Positions 11,845 to 24,450 of a stretch of DNA of 64,000 bases are shown in pieces. Both the position numbers and the translations under genes were made by a program. The stretch is from Canna indica (taxonomy: Eukaryota > Streptophyta > Magnoliopsida > Zingiberales > Cannaceae): the NCBI GenBank assembly GCA_034359265.1, contig CP136891.1, positions 83,346,001-83,410,000 on the forward strand, written 5' to 3'. Each line of letters starts with the position of its first letter. The stretch's first letter is position 1. Under the pieces are notes generated by a model, which was not told where the DNA came from, ran no database searches, and saw only the letters and a program-made list of their open reading frames with translations.

Positions 11845-12571
11845 ATTTATTACCAACTACGGCTCATGTTGAAAAAAAATTCAAGCACAATAACCTTTTT
11901 TAGCGCACAAAGGATGATACTGATTTTTTTTACCAGTAATTTTGTTCCTGGATTCCATATTGATGGGAGCTTCTTTTGCTGGGTTACAAATTTCTTCTTT
12001 TAGTCATACTATTCATTCTTTCCAAATATTGATCAATAGGTTATACTTGATGCTTTAATTTCATATTGATGATTAAGTCATCTTTATAGACTACTAGTAG
12101 TCAAATGCTTATGCACCAATGAATTTTTGTATCAGGATTTGATTACTTTGGTAAAGCTAAAGAAAGTCTCCCTATCATGTACAATCATCCAAAACTTTTT
12201 CCATCATTATGAGGTCAGCTATAGGACACTTATGGTGGAAAAATATTCTTGCTGAAACACACTTCTCTCTTCTGTTTTGTGCTTCTCTGCCATCAACACT
12301 TGGTCTTTGTCTTGTGTTGTAATTCAGTTTTGCATTTCTATATTGGCAGAAGTGCAGAACTTTAACAATAACTTTCAACATTTCTTCTAAAAGCTTTCCC
12401 CTACAGAAACTTTCCAATTTTTCATACTGATTTATTGACTAACAAATTTGTTGTATGAATCTAAGTATATTACAATTGTAAAGAATATTTACTTTGTATA
12501 AATGTAGGTACAAATTATTTGTAGATTCCTTGAATATTATTTTACTGATGCATAACTAGCTTATCTATCAT

Positions 12572-15059
12572 TGTTATACCTTGAAAATTTTTGGACCTAG
12601 TTGTAAATATTTTTTTTAGAGGGGTCTTTTTGCAAAAATGCTAATCCTATTTAATTAAGCCCTAATCCCTCTCTAATCCTTTTCCTCTCCCGATCCCTGT
12701 AGCAGCAGAAGGTGTGCAACGGCCGTCGGAGGGCGTGGGGTAGCAGCGGAGGGCGTCAGCGGTGAGAAGACTCCGGTGAATCGGAGTTCGGAGGAGTTTG
12801 CCGGTAGGATTCTCGTCCTTCTTTATTTCTCCTTTCGTGTAGGGTAACTCGATCATGGGATGAGAGATTTTGTCGATGCATTCTGCCAAATTATAGATAT
12901 GTGTTTCTCGTGATTTTTCTTCGAGATGATCTTGTTCATGTGTTTTGAAATTTCGGATCTATGTTCGTTGCAGAATCGCGTGATTTTTGTCGTCTGTTGT
13001 TTCATCGGTAGACTGCTTGTTGATCGAGCTGCCGGCAAGAGACGATCGTCTCCTACGATCGATTCTGTCATGTGCGACGACAGCAGGATGAAGCCGATCG
13101 ACTGCCTTTGCCGGGCGCTGCCACGTCTGCCCATTGATCTTTGGCGTGTCGCAGTCGTCCTCAGGCCGGCGTCGAAGCCGTCAAGAGCAGCGCTCATCAG
13201 GACATCGCAGTTCCCCGTCGAGTGCCGCTCCATTTGTGGTGTTGGTGCCGCTCGATCCGTGGCGATTGATGGCGGGTCCCTAGAGCAACAACGTCTGGTG
13301 GGGTGCTGCGGTGAACAGCGGCGCCCAACGAGGCGTCGCTGCCTCGCGCGCAGGCGACCTCCGCCAGGTGCGACAGCCCATTGAGGGCTGCCGTGCAAGG
13401 CAGATGGGTTGCCATCACCGCGCGGTGACGACGGCGGGTCGGCGGCGGCGCGTCTTCCTCGGCGACCCGACTGGTCAGAGGACCGAGATTGTGTCGGCGG
13501 TATCGGGTAGAGGCGACGACAGGGGAGTAGAGGCGGCAGTGGAGTCGAGCGACTGAGGGAAGGGGTAGATGAAGGGTTGTAATTTAATTATAAGTATATA
13601 TCGGTGTTATATACTTTATATCAGTGTTATTTTATGATATCAATGATATGTTGTGATTTAACTCAGTAGCAATGTTATATATATTATGATATGTGATAAG
13701 TTGTTTTATATTATTGTAATTAGTATCATTGCAGTGTAACGGTGACTTATGAGTTATATCACTATTACAAATATTGTAACATAGATTTATTTAAATACTA
13801 TTTTGGAAAATAGTTGATATCGAAAATATTATTTTGAGGCTTTGTAGTTGGTCAAAATAATCATATTATATATGAATTTGGATCTACTCGACGTCCCGAA
13901 TTCATTGGTGGGCTCAGTTTTACCGTTTGGCTTTCGGATGTTGAAAACAGTATGCGTTTCATCTCGTTTTGCGTGTCGAGTCGGAAAAATATTATTTTAT
14001 TCATTTTGTGGTTTCTATCGAGTTGTTCTATTGTTATAGTTGTTGTCAAGGTGAATCTCATCCTAGATCGGTTGTTACCCTATGTCGAAATATATCTTGT
14101 TGTTCTATTCCGTTGAAATTTGATATCTACTATCGTTGGAGCTCTTTATGCATATTTTGTTGATACATGTTGCCAACATGATATTTTATATGCATATTAG
14201 TTGAGAATACTAGTATAGATGTTGCTTGTCTTATGCTGTTGTTTATATATTTAATTCATACATGATGATATGACTACTAGCATTATATTAGTTGAGTTGT
14301 AGTAGTGTAGTTGTTGACATGATGCATAGTTGACCTACTGTTGGACGATAGCCCTGGACAATGTTGATATATTGCCCAAGGTGTAGGGCAAGTGACACCG
14401 ATGATCACCTATTTACCACACGAGGTGCGTGTGCGACGTCGAGGTGTTAGACGTCGGCGGACTACCATTTATGGATAGTCGCATCTCTAGCTGGAGCGGG
14501 CTTGAGGTGCCACTCTCGGGGTGCGAGAGTGCGGGGGAAACCCAATGTCCAATACGCTCTTAATTGAGTCTATGATCACATACTCATGTAGATAATAGTT
14601 GGCATAGTTGATTGGTGTAGGTGCATCAAATAAATTGTTGAACAATATCTTTCGTTGTATTCATGACATCATAGCATCTTGTTGCAATCCTACTCAGTCT
14701 TCTGCTGATGGTTGTTATTTTTGCCTCAGATCCCCAGGTATGACAGCATTTCCTTATGGGGTAGCTAGAGTTATGGAGGAGGAGGCGTCTTCCGCACTTT
14801 TATCTTAGTTTCATATGTATTAGTTGGAATGTTCATTCTATCAACTTTGGATTTGTTTTAACTCTTTGGCTAGACTATGGATTACTTGTTCTTAAATGGA
14901 CTGTTGGACTCTTATTATTGTGATTTGGTTGGACATTTGATTTGAAATCTGGTTGTAAATTTAAATTTCTATCCATTAGTTGTTGGTTGTTCTGTTGCTA
15001 GTTGCGCTTCTCCTAGGTGAGGTCCCTTATATAGGGATAAACCTAGGCGGGGCGTAACA
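12572..15059 (+). mobile_element. 5' LTR of a Ty3/gypsy (Del/Tekay-like) retrotransposon
   Basis: The right boundary is firm: the LTR ends GGGGCGTAACA at 15059 and the primer-binding site follows at 15063. The left boundary is proposed at TGTTATACC (12572), the inverted counterpart of GGTGTAACA-type ends with two substitutions. That gives about 2.5 kb, which fits Del/Tekay LTRs. It contains a GC-rich section (about 12690-13560). No second LTR is present in the window, so the element is incomplete. Confidence 0.7.
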
Positions 15060-15062
15060 ATT

Positions 15063-15074
15063 TGGTATCAGAGC
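15063..15074 (+). other. primer-binding site, initiator tRNA-Met
   Basis: TGGTATCAGAGC lies four bases after the LTR end. It is the standard primer site of plant LTR retrotransposons, complementary to the 3' end of initiator methionine tRNA. Confidence 0.9.
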
Positions 15075-15218
15075 TTAGGATCGTCCTCCTCCATAGGATT
15101 GTTGGGTGTTTAGGTCTAAGGATGAGATTTCACCTTACTGTAAGATAATAAGTTGATTTTTAAATTATTGATTGTTGGTTGAATGTGAAACCTGAGTCGT
15201 TCTTTCCTTTTAGGAAAT

Positions 15219-17387
15219 ATGGAGGCTAGAGGTAGCACGGGTGTCAGGACTGCCGTCAGAGGTGGACGTCGAGGCCGAGGTCGAGGCGGTAGACAGGCTG
15301 CACAGACTCAGAGGGTTAGTCCAGTTCCGGCCAGAGTCGAGCCAGACCTGGCAGATGATGTTCCTTTGGCTCAATTTCAGCGCCGAACACGCTTGAGCCG
15401 TAGGCCCAACCAGAGTAGCGCTCGGGGTGGCCGAGCGAGAGGACAGACCGAGCGGATGGAGCCTCAGCAGGAGTTCGATTCTGAGTTCGATTCTGACTCA
15501 GCTTACAGTATGGATACACCTTCTGAGATATCTGCTGGAGAGCCTTCAGAGGATTCACTGGTGCAGCCGCAGCCAGTAGCTTGGTATAACCCAGTACATA
15601 CTGAGTCTCTCGAGAGGTGAAAGATGAACCGATTGAATCAGTTTCTACGCCTAGGGAGAAACAAATTCGACAGCTTCTCCGGGACCACCGACCCTGCAGT
15701 GGCTCAGTCATGGGTCCGTGAGGTGGAGCGGACCTTTGGTGTATTGGGCTGTCCAGAGGAGGATCAGGTCGGTTTGGCGACTTATTGTTTTACTAGGGAG
15801 GCTTTGGTTTGGTGGGAGATGCAGCAGATCGAGGCTATTGAGAGGGAAGACTGTCACTTGGAAGAGATTCTTGAAGATATTCTTTAAGAAGTATTATCCA
15901 GCTACCTATGCGAGGCAGAAGTTGCAGGAGTTCATTCAGTTGCGTCAGGGGACGAGGCGGATGGTGGAGTATGCTGATAAGTATGATGCACTCGCGATGT
16001 TCATCCCAGATTTGGTTTCCACCAGTAGCAGATGGGCAGAGTTCTTTTTCAACGGACTGAACAACTCCATTAAGGGGTTGATGGCTAGTGAGGAGCTGGA
16101 TAACTATGACCGAGTTCTAAGGCGGGCTCTGCGGGCGGAGGCGACTCATGCTGAGATGTTCCCGGTTCGTCAGCAGGTTGAGGCTAGCCAGCCAGCTCAG
16201 ACTCAGAGTCAGGGTGGCGGAGGACAGAGACAGTCGGGGCAGTCTCATTCCAGGCAGCACAAAGGGCGTAAAGATGATGGCAGAAGATTTGGGCAGCCGC
16301 AGGCCAAGAGGGCCAGATCCGCACCTGCCCAGTCGCAGGCATCTTCGCGACCTACTCATTAGTCGGGAGGTCAGTCGAGCCGAGGTCAGTTCCACTGCTT
16401 TAAGTGTGGGGATGCTTCCCACTCTGTCAGGGACTGCCCACAGTCGCAGAGTCTTTGCTTTAGCTGTAAGCAGCCAAGCTACATCAGTAGAGAGTGTCCG
16501 ACCAGGCAGCAGGCAGGAGGCCAGAGATCTCAGCAGCAGCGGCAGAGGGGCCCGCAGCAGAGCACTCAATAGTCTACCAGAGTGTTCGCACTTACTCATT
16601 AGCAGGCCCAGGAGGCTGCTGGTACAGTTATGAGAGGTATGATTCAGATTTTTAGTATTCCTGCATCGTTGCCGTTTGATACTGGCTCTACGCATTCTTT
16701 TATTGCTTCGCATATGATTGAAAAATTGAGTATGGAGCCTACACCTAGTGCGACGAGTCTGGCTGTGCATACACCGTCCGGGGATGTGCTAGTGTCAGAG
16801 CTTCAGTTGAGTGGGTGTAGACTCGATTTTGGCGGCCATGTTTGTCTAGCTGATTTATTGGTGCTGGATTTCTCTGAGTTTGATATTATTTTGGGTATGG
16901 ATTGGCTTTCTGCCAACCATGCTAAAGTTGACTGCCATGGGAAGGCTGTGTCAATATCACGTCCGTGATTGTCTTCATTTGAGTTCTTGGGAGTGAGAGA
17001 ATCCATGACTCCCTTAATCTCAGTATTGCAGGCCCGACGATTGCTAGCGCAAGGGTGCCTTGGTTTTGTTGCTTCATTGGTGGGCACTTCCGAAAGCAGT
17101 CAGAGTCGGCTTGAGAATCTATCCGTGGTCTGTGATTTTCCAGATGTATTCCCGGAGGAGTTACCAGGATTACCCCTGGTGCGTCAGGCGGACTTCACCA
17201 TTGATTTGCATCCTGGTACTGCTCCTATCTCGAAGGCATCGTACAGAATGGCGCCTAAGGAGTTGGAGGAGCAGCTACAGGAGCTGTTGGATAAAGGGTT
17301 CATCCGACCCAGTGTCTCACCCTGGTGAGCTCCAGTGTTGTTTGTAAAGAAGAAGGATGGCTCTATGAGGCTTTGCATTGATTACAA
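15219..17387 (+). pseudogene. Ty3/gypsy gag-protease-RT remnant, multiply interrupted
   Basis: From ATG 15219 the gag starts with an Arg/Gly-rich head, then the capsid-like block FSGTTDPAVAQSWVREVERTF (about 15675), with a stop at 15618-15620 and a frameshift near 15880. A first zinc knuckle (CFKCGDASHSVRDC, about 16390) is intact; the second has Tyr for His (CFSCKQPSYISREC). The aspartic protease has FDTGSTHSFIA (about 16675) and IILGMDWL. The sequence breaks off at the first RT motif, KKKDGSMRLCIDYK (about 17350-17388). Further stops lie at 16360, 16570, 16600, 16966 and 17326. Integrase, RNase H and the 3' LTR are missing. It is non-functional; Del/Tekay assignment rests on gag/LTR style and is tentative. 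Confidence 0.85.
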
Positions 17388-17600
17388 ATAAGTGGTAGGA
17401 CGTGTTTTTGCAGCACCCCTTAACCGGCTAGTTTTTGCAGCCGATTGGGCTACCTTATTTTTCTTTTCTTATTTTTCCTATCTTTTCAGCTCGTTCAATT
17501 TGACACGTGTTTTAATGGCTTGTAACTAAAAGTTAGGATATATACAAACTTTATATGTCGCCCCTAATTAATTTAGGTTGTGAATATATTGGGTATTACA
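17388..17600. repeat. dispersed repeat, copy 1, abutting the truncated gypsy RT
   Basis: Starting AAGTGGTAGGACGTGTTTTTG, it is about 80-85% alike over some 190 bases to 24268-24450, including CTACCTTATTTTTCTTTTC, TTCAATTTGACACG and CCCCTAATTAATTTAG. The join to the retrotransposon is abrupt, so this is probably part of another element whose insertion or a deletion removed the rest of the gypsy element. Confidence 0.7.
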
Positions 17601-17689
17601 TGTTGGCAGCTTAAAATCCAATGTGGCTTATTTTATTTGCCATGTAAGCAATTATTTACTAACTTGTCAAACCGTTACAAACAGTGATA

Positions 17690-18050
17690 TTTTTAGTCCA
17701 AAATTTGGACAGTGAGGGCATCTTTCAAAAAATAAAAAGTTTAAGGGTAAATTTGTATCTTTTTGAATACTTTGCGGGGCAAATATGGCCCAAAATTTGG
17801 ACGACGATTGTATTTTTCAAAAAAAAAAAGTTTAAATATAAATTTGTATCTTTTCGAATAGTTTAGTGATAAATATGACCCTTATCATTGTCACGTAAGC
17901 AATCATTTGCTGACTTATCAAATCGTTACATGCAGTGGTATTTTTGACCTAAAATTTAGACGGCGATGGTATTTTTGAAAAAAATGAAAATTTGAGGACA
18001 AATTTATACATTTTCAAATACTTTAAAGTAAATATGACCCTTATTCCATC
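17690..18050. repeat. tandem MITE-arm repeat
   Basis: About three imperfect units built on 'ccaaaatttggacgacgat... ttgaaaaa... gtttaagggtaaatttgtatctttt...aatacttt...aaatatgaccc'. The same phrases appear in reverse orientation at 23660-23940. I see no coding content. Confidence 0.6.
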
Positions 18051-18294
18051 ATTTTATTGCTATAATTCAATTAATTCAAAGCAACGAGGTAGAAATATAG
18101 ATATGCACAAGATTATATATTGGAGTTATATACTTTCATTAGAAAGCAAAGTTACCAACTAAAACACCAACACTACATTTGGCACAGTCCTTGATAGACT
18201 TTAGATACATCATTCTTTACAACAAAGCTATTACATGATCAGTGATATCAGATCTTCAGTTATCTGCATACTTCTTATTCTTCATGCATATCAG

Positions 18295-18426
18295 ACCCCT
18301 AAAAAGTTACATAGTTTCATAAGATAAATTTTGCTTTTCAGTGAAGCGTTAAGAACCTGGACCCCTAAAGTTACATAGTTTTCCATGAGATGGTTTTGCT
18401 TTTCAGTGAAGCTTTAAGAACCTGAG
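18295..18426. repeat. two-unit 66-bp tandem repeat downstream of the RADIALIS-like gene
   Basis: Units 18295-18360 and 18361-18426 share ACCCCTAAA, GTTACATAGTTT, TTTTGCTTTTCAGTGAAGC and TTAAGAACCTG. They lie about 350 bases past the stop codon of the gene at 18775-19113. Confidence 0.85.
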
Positions 18427-18774
18427 CCTGCAAGATAAGACAAATGAAAATACCGTAAGATAAAGACAGAATTTCCGCTAATAAAAACTATTTTTAATTC
18501 AATCCAGAACTTGTTTTGTAATTAGTAATTACAAGGAACATTCTCTACAACTTCTTAAACTCATTAGGACAACCAGAACATATGACAGAATAAAGTGCTA
18601 CAAGTGACTGTGACCCCTAAAGCTTATTGGTCAGCCATGACAGTGGAAAGCTAAAAGAAAGATTATCAATCCCATTAGATTTGGATTAGGTATCAAGTAA
18701 GCTTAGAGGTCAGAAGAGTGTGGAAACCACAATTTAATATTTCCTTTTAAAACTATTATTCATCATCTTCAAGA

Positions 18775-19113
18775 TTAATCAACTTGTGCAGGGAAAGGAA
18801 CGAGAGTGAAGGAATGAAGAGAAGAACACCACCTTTGCTCCTGGCCCCCAGTGCCATTGCGGCGGCGGCCACTGGAGGTTGGATAATCGTAGAATGGCTT
18901 CTCTGTTGCGTCAATGAGGTTGATGTCATTTGCTAGTTGTTCATAGTGGCGCTTCACTTCGTCGACCGACCTCCCGCCGATGGCTCTGGCCACATTTTGC
19001 CAGCGATCAGGGGTGTTTTCCTCGTAGCATGCAAGGGCCATCTCAAAACGCTTGTTTTCATCATCTGTCCATGACTGGTCGAGTTTGCGGGAAGACCTTG
19101 AGCTCGATGCCAT
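18775..19113 (-). CDS. RADIALIS-like SANT/MYB protein
   Basis: The predicted protein has 112 aa. Residues about 10-65 form one SANT/MYB repeat ([20 protein letters not shown]...[24 protein letters not shown]) with the regularly spaced Trp (W14, W37) typical of RADIALIS-like/RSM small MYB proteins. These proteins act in the nucleus or cytoplasm by competing for partners of larger MYB factors (family knowledge). Start ATG 19113 gives the family's usual Ser-rich N-terminus ([10 protein letters not shown]). After [12 protein letters not shown] the tail ([19 protein letters not shown]) is unlike the family, which often has an intron near this point, so the C-terminus may be intron read-through. 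A possible TATA (TTATAAG) is read on the minus strand near 19215. Confidence 0.85.
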   Translation of the reverse strand: MASSSRSSRKLDQSWTDDENKRFEMALACYEENTPDRWQNVARAIGGRSVDEVKRHYEQLANDINLIDATEKPFYDYPTSSGRRRNGTGGQEQRWCSSLHSFTLVPFPAQVD

Positions 19114-19119
19114 CTCTGT

Positions 19120-22100
19120 AAAAGGTAGCTAGCTAGGGACTGAAGCTACTAGTAGGCACTAAATTCTATGAACTCTTCTTGCATGGTAGCAGCTGCCCAT
19201 AGCTGCTCCTTATAAGCAGGAGGGAGGAAGGGAGGGTGTGGGGTAGTGTTGTGTTAGAGCTCGCTAGTTGGCGAATAGCATTTGCAAAAGGACAACTAAA
19301 GGAGGAATTAAGGCCAGAAGAATAAGAGATCACTGCTATGCACAAGCTTTCAGCAGCCACAAATGAGGAGTGTGGCCAAAGAACATTAAGACTTGTGTGG
19401 GGAAGTGTCTTTAAAAAAAAAGACTTGTGTGGGGGAAGTGGGGTGATGGGAATCAATCGTCAGTCCTTCCACATAACTTGTACATATACCTCCAGTACTC
19501 TACTTTAGCAACTCTGGTTCATTTTAGAACTCCATTACTGATGAAGTTTAGCTAGTTAGCAGCATATTAAGTGATAGAAGAGTGAATTCTAGATGACATG
19601 GTCTTGAGGTTCATCAGGAAAAGGAAGGTTTTTTACTTATAGGTTAAGGGATTCAAGTGACATTTAGTTAGTACATGATTACTGATCATTATTCCTCGAT
19701 AATTAGATCAGAAAGGCGATCCCTGAAGCATGTTACTTAGATGGAGTGAGTCAATTATATATAAAGTAGAGACTGGGAGAAGGAATATATATCTGACCAC
19801 AGTAGGTCTTCTGCAAAGTTGCATGGAAATATCGGTCCACACACGAAGGAGAAGAATATTGGATTGCATGAGCAGCCGAGTTGATATGTAGAGTGAGAAA
19901 CAAGACTCATGTCTAAAAAGGGAGAATATTTGTTTGTTTATGTATTTTTATATATTTTTTGATCAGCAGAAGGCATTTTATGCTTGTGTATGAGACAAAG
20001 ACCTTATGTAATAGAAGATTCTGCTTAAAGGTGGATCTAGATCACTCAAAGAGCTCAAAGTAGGCCTCACTTATGAAGAAGATTACTGAAAGCAATGTGT
20101 TAAGTTCACAGTCTTACAAATTAATACATGTAAAGAGATAATCTCCATGGACAAGTTGGAAAACAGTTGATATGATCTAGTGGAGGTATATTCATCTTTA
20201 CTAAAGCTGTGGCGCATGTAGAACACAAGCAACTTGGCTCTGACTGCTGGAATCTTTAGAAGACAAGGTACATCAAGTTGGGTTGCACATAGAGAGAGAG
20301 AGAGAACCTTCACCTCTGTGGAACCTTTTGCCCATTTGCACTGCTAAATATTCCAAGATTGTGACCAAAGTTGCAGGAAATTTTGTAAGGAGGGGGACTA
20401 CGGAATTAGAGTTCCAAAGATGCATGAATAGTGTTGTAAAAAAGCAGGCTTCTGTAGTGCATGGATGTTGAAGAACTCAAGTACCTTAACCCAGGTACCA
20501 ATGCAAGTATACCAATTACCAAGTCTAATGTTAATTCCCGTCATTATTGGCAGCTTTCCATTAACAGTGAGAGATGCACAACCCATAGAGACCTTGGAAA
20601 CAGCACAGTTTGTAAGAGATTTTGGTAAGAGAGAAACTTTAACAGTGCCTTATTTTTAGTTGCACTTTTTCACCAATAGCTATCTCTACTACCAACATAA
20701 AACTGTTTTGACTGCTGTCCTGTGTGATGAATAAGATTCTAATAATCTGTCCACCTTCCTTTAGTTAAGAATTAGCAGAAACCAATATTATCTTGAATAT
20801 CTTCTATGACACCTGCTTTTGCTTTAGTCAATTTGTTGATCTTTCCTTGTTTGAGTGAAGAATTTTCATTAAATCGATATCTTCTTCCTTCTTAGTTGGA
20901 GAGAATCTGTTAATGATATTTACTAGTAAAATTTATCAACTCTAGGAAGACTTCAGATATCACTGATGTCTAATGTTCTAGCACAATTACTACCTGTAAT
21001 CTTCCATACAAGAATTGCTGATTCTTTTTACTCTCCATTCCAGTTTATACTTAATCCTGCCAAAAGTAAAGAAACTTCAGGTGTTACTTTTTCAGTTTGC
21101 TTGATGCTCATCAAATTCCACACCAAACAGCGAAGTGCATGCATATGACAGTCATCATCTGATTTCTGCTCTCATTACATGGATAAAAAGAGCTCAATGA
21201 GCTAGTTGTCATCTTTTTGCATAGGAAAGAACTGATGAAGCTAAAGCTGTTGGCTCAAATGCTAGTGGAGAGGAGAAAGGAGGAGTTATATGTGTTCTGA
21301 AACCTGTGAGCTTTATATACATGGACTGTTGACATGCAGGTGGAGTTGCCCTTGAGGACAGCAAGAAGAGAGGGAGAGGAGTTCCGCTGTGGTGGGATAG
21401 TAGAGCCATGATTGATCGAGAAAGGAGGCCATGTTTCTTCTCAAAATTTAATCAATTCTTCTCCAAAAAAAAAGAAAAAAGAAAGGAGGCCATGCAGAAC
21501 ATTGGGTCACTGGATGTGGGGATAGAATAAAAAGATTGTGAATTGATGGGCAGGAGAATCACACTGTTTAAACTGGAACCCAGAGGTTATTTTCCCATGC
21601 AATTCTTCTCTCTTCATCTGCTTTTTGTTTAACTATTTTATCTTATGGTTGTGTCTATTAAAAATGAGAACTTGATTACTCTGAAAACTTGAGTACTTAA
21701 TGATTACAGGTGGGTTGAAACTCATAAACTATTCCAAGTTTAGCACCATATAGTTGACGTAAAAAATAATCAGAATCTTGAAATGTTACATCGCCCAAAA
21801 CTATTGACATCAAAGAAAATATGGAGGTTATCAGCTTGAGAACAGTATCTTCTGAAAGCTTTTGAGACGAAACATCACAGTTGAGCCTTTATCAATTGCT
21901 GCCTTTGGTGATTCCTTCTGCTTTAGAGCAAGTTGGTCTGGAGAACCTAAATCGTAGGGAATCAGGAACTGCAAGTTGGGTACATCTTTGCCCTGTATGA
22001 CACTGTTAGGGAATAGAGATTCAAAACCGGGGGGGAGAAAAACTACTTGAGATTCTAAGGGGAGACAGAGTTAGCTATCAAAATATACTTCCATTTTCGA

Positions 22101-22670
22101 AAGCATAAACCACGTGAGACATCAATAAAGCTAAAATCTTTCTTCCTCCTCCTCCATTGACTGTGGAGCAGGGCCGTCAAGCTTTTTTCATTTGTCAATT
22201 TCCACGCTGACAATTGATTGTGCCACCAGAATCAAACATCTGGCTTCAGAAAAAATGTTTGTTCTGGAAGTGTGGAAGATTAAGATCCGTAGAACAGCAG
22301 ATCTCATAGAGCAACTTGCTCAATTAATTGAGGATGGGCGTGCTGTATGACAAGGGAAGGAATTAGTACCTGTTGAAAGTGGTCAGAAAGATATATCATA
22401 TTATGTAGAGATTCCTTCTGCTGATTTGATTTCTTGTCATTTTGTTTTCTTCAGCATGCCCACAGGTTGGATTTGGAAACAGCGCATGGATTTCAGCTCT
22501 GGGTCTTTGTTTTCTAATTTGTCTGGTTTCATGCAAATCTCTGTTTCATTTTGACTGAAACCATATGCAAGGAGTCAAGGACTGAACAAATTGGGTGGAA
22601 CAAGTTCTTTTCAACCAAGATAAGATCAATATCTTTTTGAGCATTTTTTTTAGATGCTTCTGAGATTCAT
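19120..22670. other. long gene-free spacer, upstream side of the RADIALIS-like gene
   Basis: The short open frames here are not recognisable and show no conserved motif. A CT/GA-rich patch lies at 20290-20310. A few stretches (20400-21150) look as though they could be old reverse-oriented coding or UTR sequence, but I cannot assign them to a family. Confidence 0.4.
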
Positions 22671-22680
22671 TGGGTTCCTG

Positions 22681-22795
22681 CAACACTATCGGCCTACGGA
22701 GGCACAAAATTATAGATAAATTAGATTTTTATTTCTAAATTTTTATAATTAAAAATTAATAGACACAAAATTTATTCCAAATGTATTGATTACTC
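22681..22795. repeat. fragment of the CACTA-type MITE family found at 61823
   Basis: CCTACGGAGGCACAAAATTA, AGATAAATTAGATTTTTATT and TTAATAGACACAAAATTTAT match one arm of the element at 61823-62158. Only one arm is present. Confidence 0.7.
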
Positions 22796-24267
22796 CGCTT
22801 TCAAGGAGTTAAAGACAGGCTACAGCCTTTCATCTTGCAGCCAATTATCCCACCGAAGATTTCAATATTTGGGTGGCTCAAATTAGGGGTGATTAAAAAT
22901 CGGGACGAGACCGGGATGACATAAAAAAGACTGGAGTTGTCCTAGCCTGGCCCAGTTTATGATTAAATAATATTGATTATATAATATTAATTTTTGGGGA
23001 CATCATAATACAATGCACTATTAATTATATAATGTAGATAGTATTTTTATTTTGTAGGAATAATTAATATTAATAAATTTGAAACATCTCGGTCCTATCC
23101 TGAATTTTTCGGGACTCTGGTTTGAGAGGAACCTTCGTTGTTTCCAAAATTTGGCAAGCTCAAGCACAACCCTCGCCGTCAAGGCTGCAAATTTTTACAA
23201 CTTTAGCTCCAAAGTTGATCTTGAAACTTTTTATTGTTTCTTTTTCTGTCTACTACCATTTTGTTTTTCCTTAATTTTATTTCTCTCTCCCCTCTCCCAC
23301 TCCTTGTACTCTCTCAATTCTCTTGAAATGAATACAATTTTTTTCTCAAAAAATATATATATATATTCCAAATTAGCCTTTAAAGATATATAGAAGCAGA
23401 AGTAACAAAGTCATTTAATTGATCTGACTTTAAAACTTTTATGAATAAATAATTGACTTATAGAGACATATAACACAACTTCAATAGGTCATTTGTGTTG
23501 TAGTGGTTTACAATTTTATGCTTTGAAATTAATATTCACAACCATTTCTGAGATATGTTTAAAGCTCATTTGTCTTGGCTTGTAATCAATTTAATCTTAT
23601 TTGATTACAAATTTTGAAATTTATGTCCCTCCAATTTTTTTTAGGATGTTCCTTCAAGTTTTGAAATTGGAATAAGAGTTATATTTGCCCCTAAAATATT
23701 AAAAAATGTACAAATTTGTCCTTAATTTTTTTTCTTTCAAAAATACCCTCACCGTCCAAATTTTGACCCAAAAATATCACTGCTTGTAACGGTTTGACAA
23801 GTTAGCAAACGGTTGCTTACATGGCAAGGATAAGGGTCATATTTACTCCTAAAGTATTCTAAAAGGTACAAATGCCCTTAAACTTTTTAATTTTTGAAAA
23901 ATGCCCTCGTCGTCCAAATTTTGGGCCAAAAATCTCTCGCGTCCCTGAGGGATATATGAGGTATAAATACTAAAACTCCAATCACCAAAAGACCAAATTG
24001 CTCCTTAACTTAAGTTGAGTATAAAACAAGCAATAACTCAACCAATACAAGTCTTATTCGAGTTCCGATCGAACATCCAAATCCGTCTCGAACCAAGCAA
24101 CCCATCTAAGGACTAATCAAACTTAGATGAATTAATTTCCTCTCACGTAAAAACCAATATTCAATTCAAATCCTCTGATATTTCATTTGGTACATCCTGA
24201 TGCGCGATTAAATTATCTCACTGAAATAATTAAATAAATATTTTAAAAATATTGGGTATTATAAAGA

Positions 24268-24450
24268 AGTGGTGGGACGTGTTTTTGTAGTATCCCTTAA
24301 CCGTTTTTGCATCCAGCTAGGCTACCTTATTTTTCTTTTCTTATTTTTTCTATCTTTTCAGCTGGTTCAATTTGACGCGTATTTTAATGGCTTATAATTA
24401 AAAACTATGATATATACGAAATTTATATGTCACCCCTAATTAATTTAGAT
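24268..24450. repeat. dispersed repeat, copy 2
   Basis: AGTGGTGGGACGTGTTTTTG starts a block homologous to 17388-17600. It is preceded by TTGGGTATTATA, an LTR-terminus-like string, which hints that the repeat belongs to an LTR element. Confidence 0.65.

Larger units (their letters stand above)
9600..12571. other. gene-free spacer with MITE-like repeats
   Basis: No gene is recognised. It contains two related inverted-repeat elements (next two entries). At 11075-11520 there is a block rich in CACGACACGACAC and AACGGGTT motifs, of the kind seen in plant hAT-like or unclassified non-autonomous elements. The short open frames here show no family resemblance. Confidence 0.5.

Noticed and set aside
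12853..13556. Several open frames of 70-180 codons on both strands in GC-rich DNA
   Set aside because: They lie inside the gypsy LTR, overlap one another and have low-complexity Arg-rich products.
20280..20660. Possible coding relic around 20.3-20.7 kb
   Set aside because: Neither strand gives a recognisable motif; the frames are short and unconnected.
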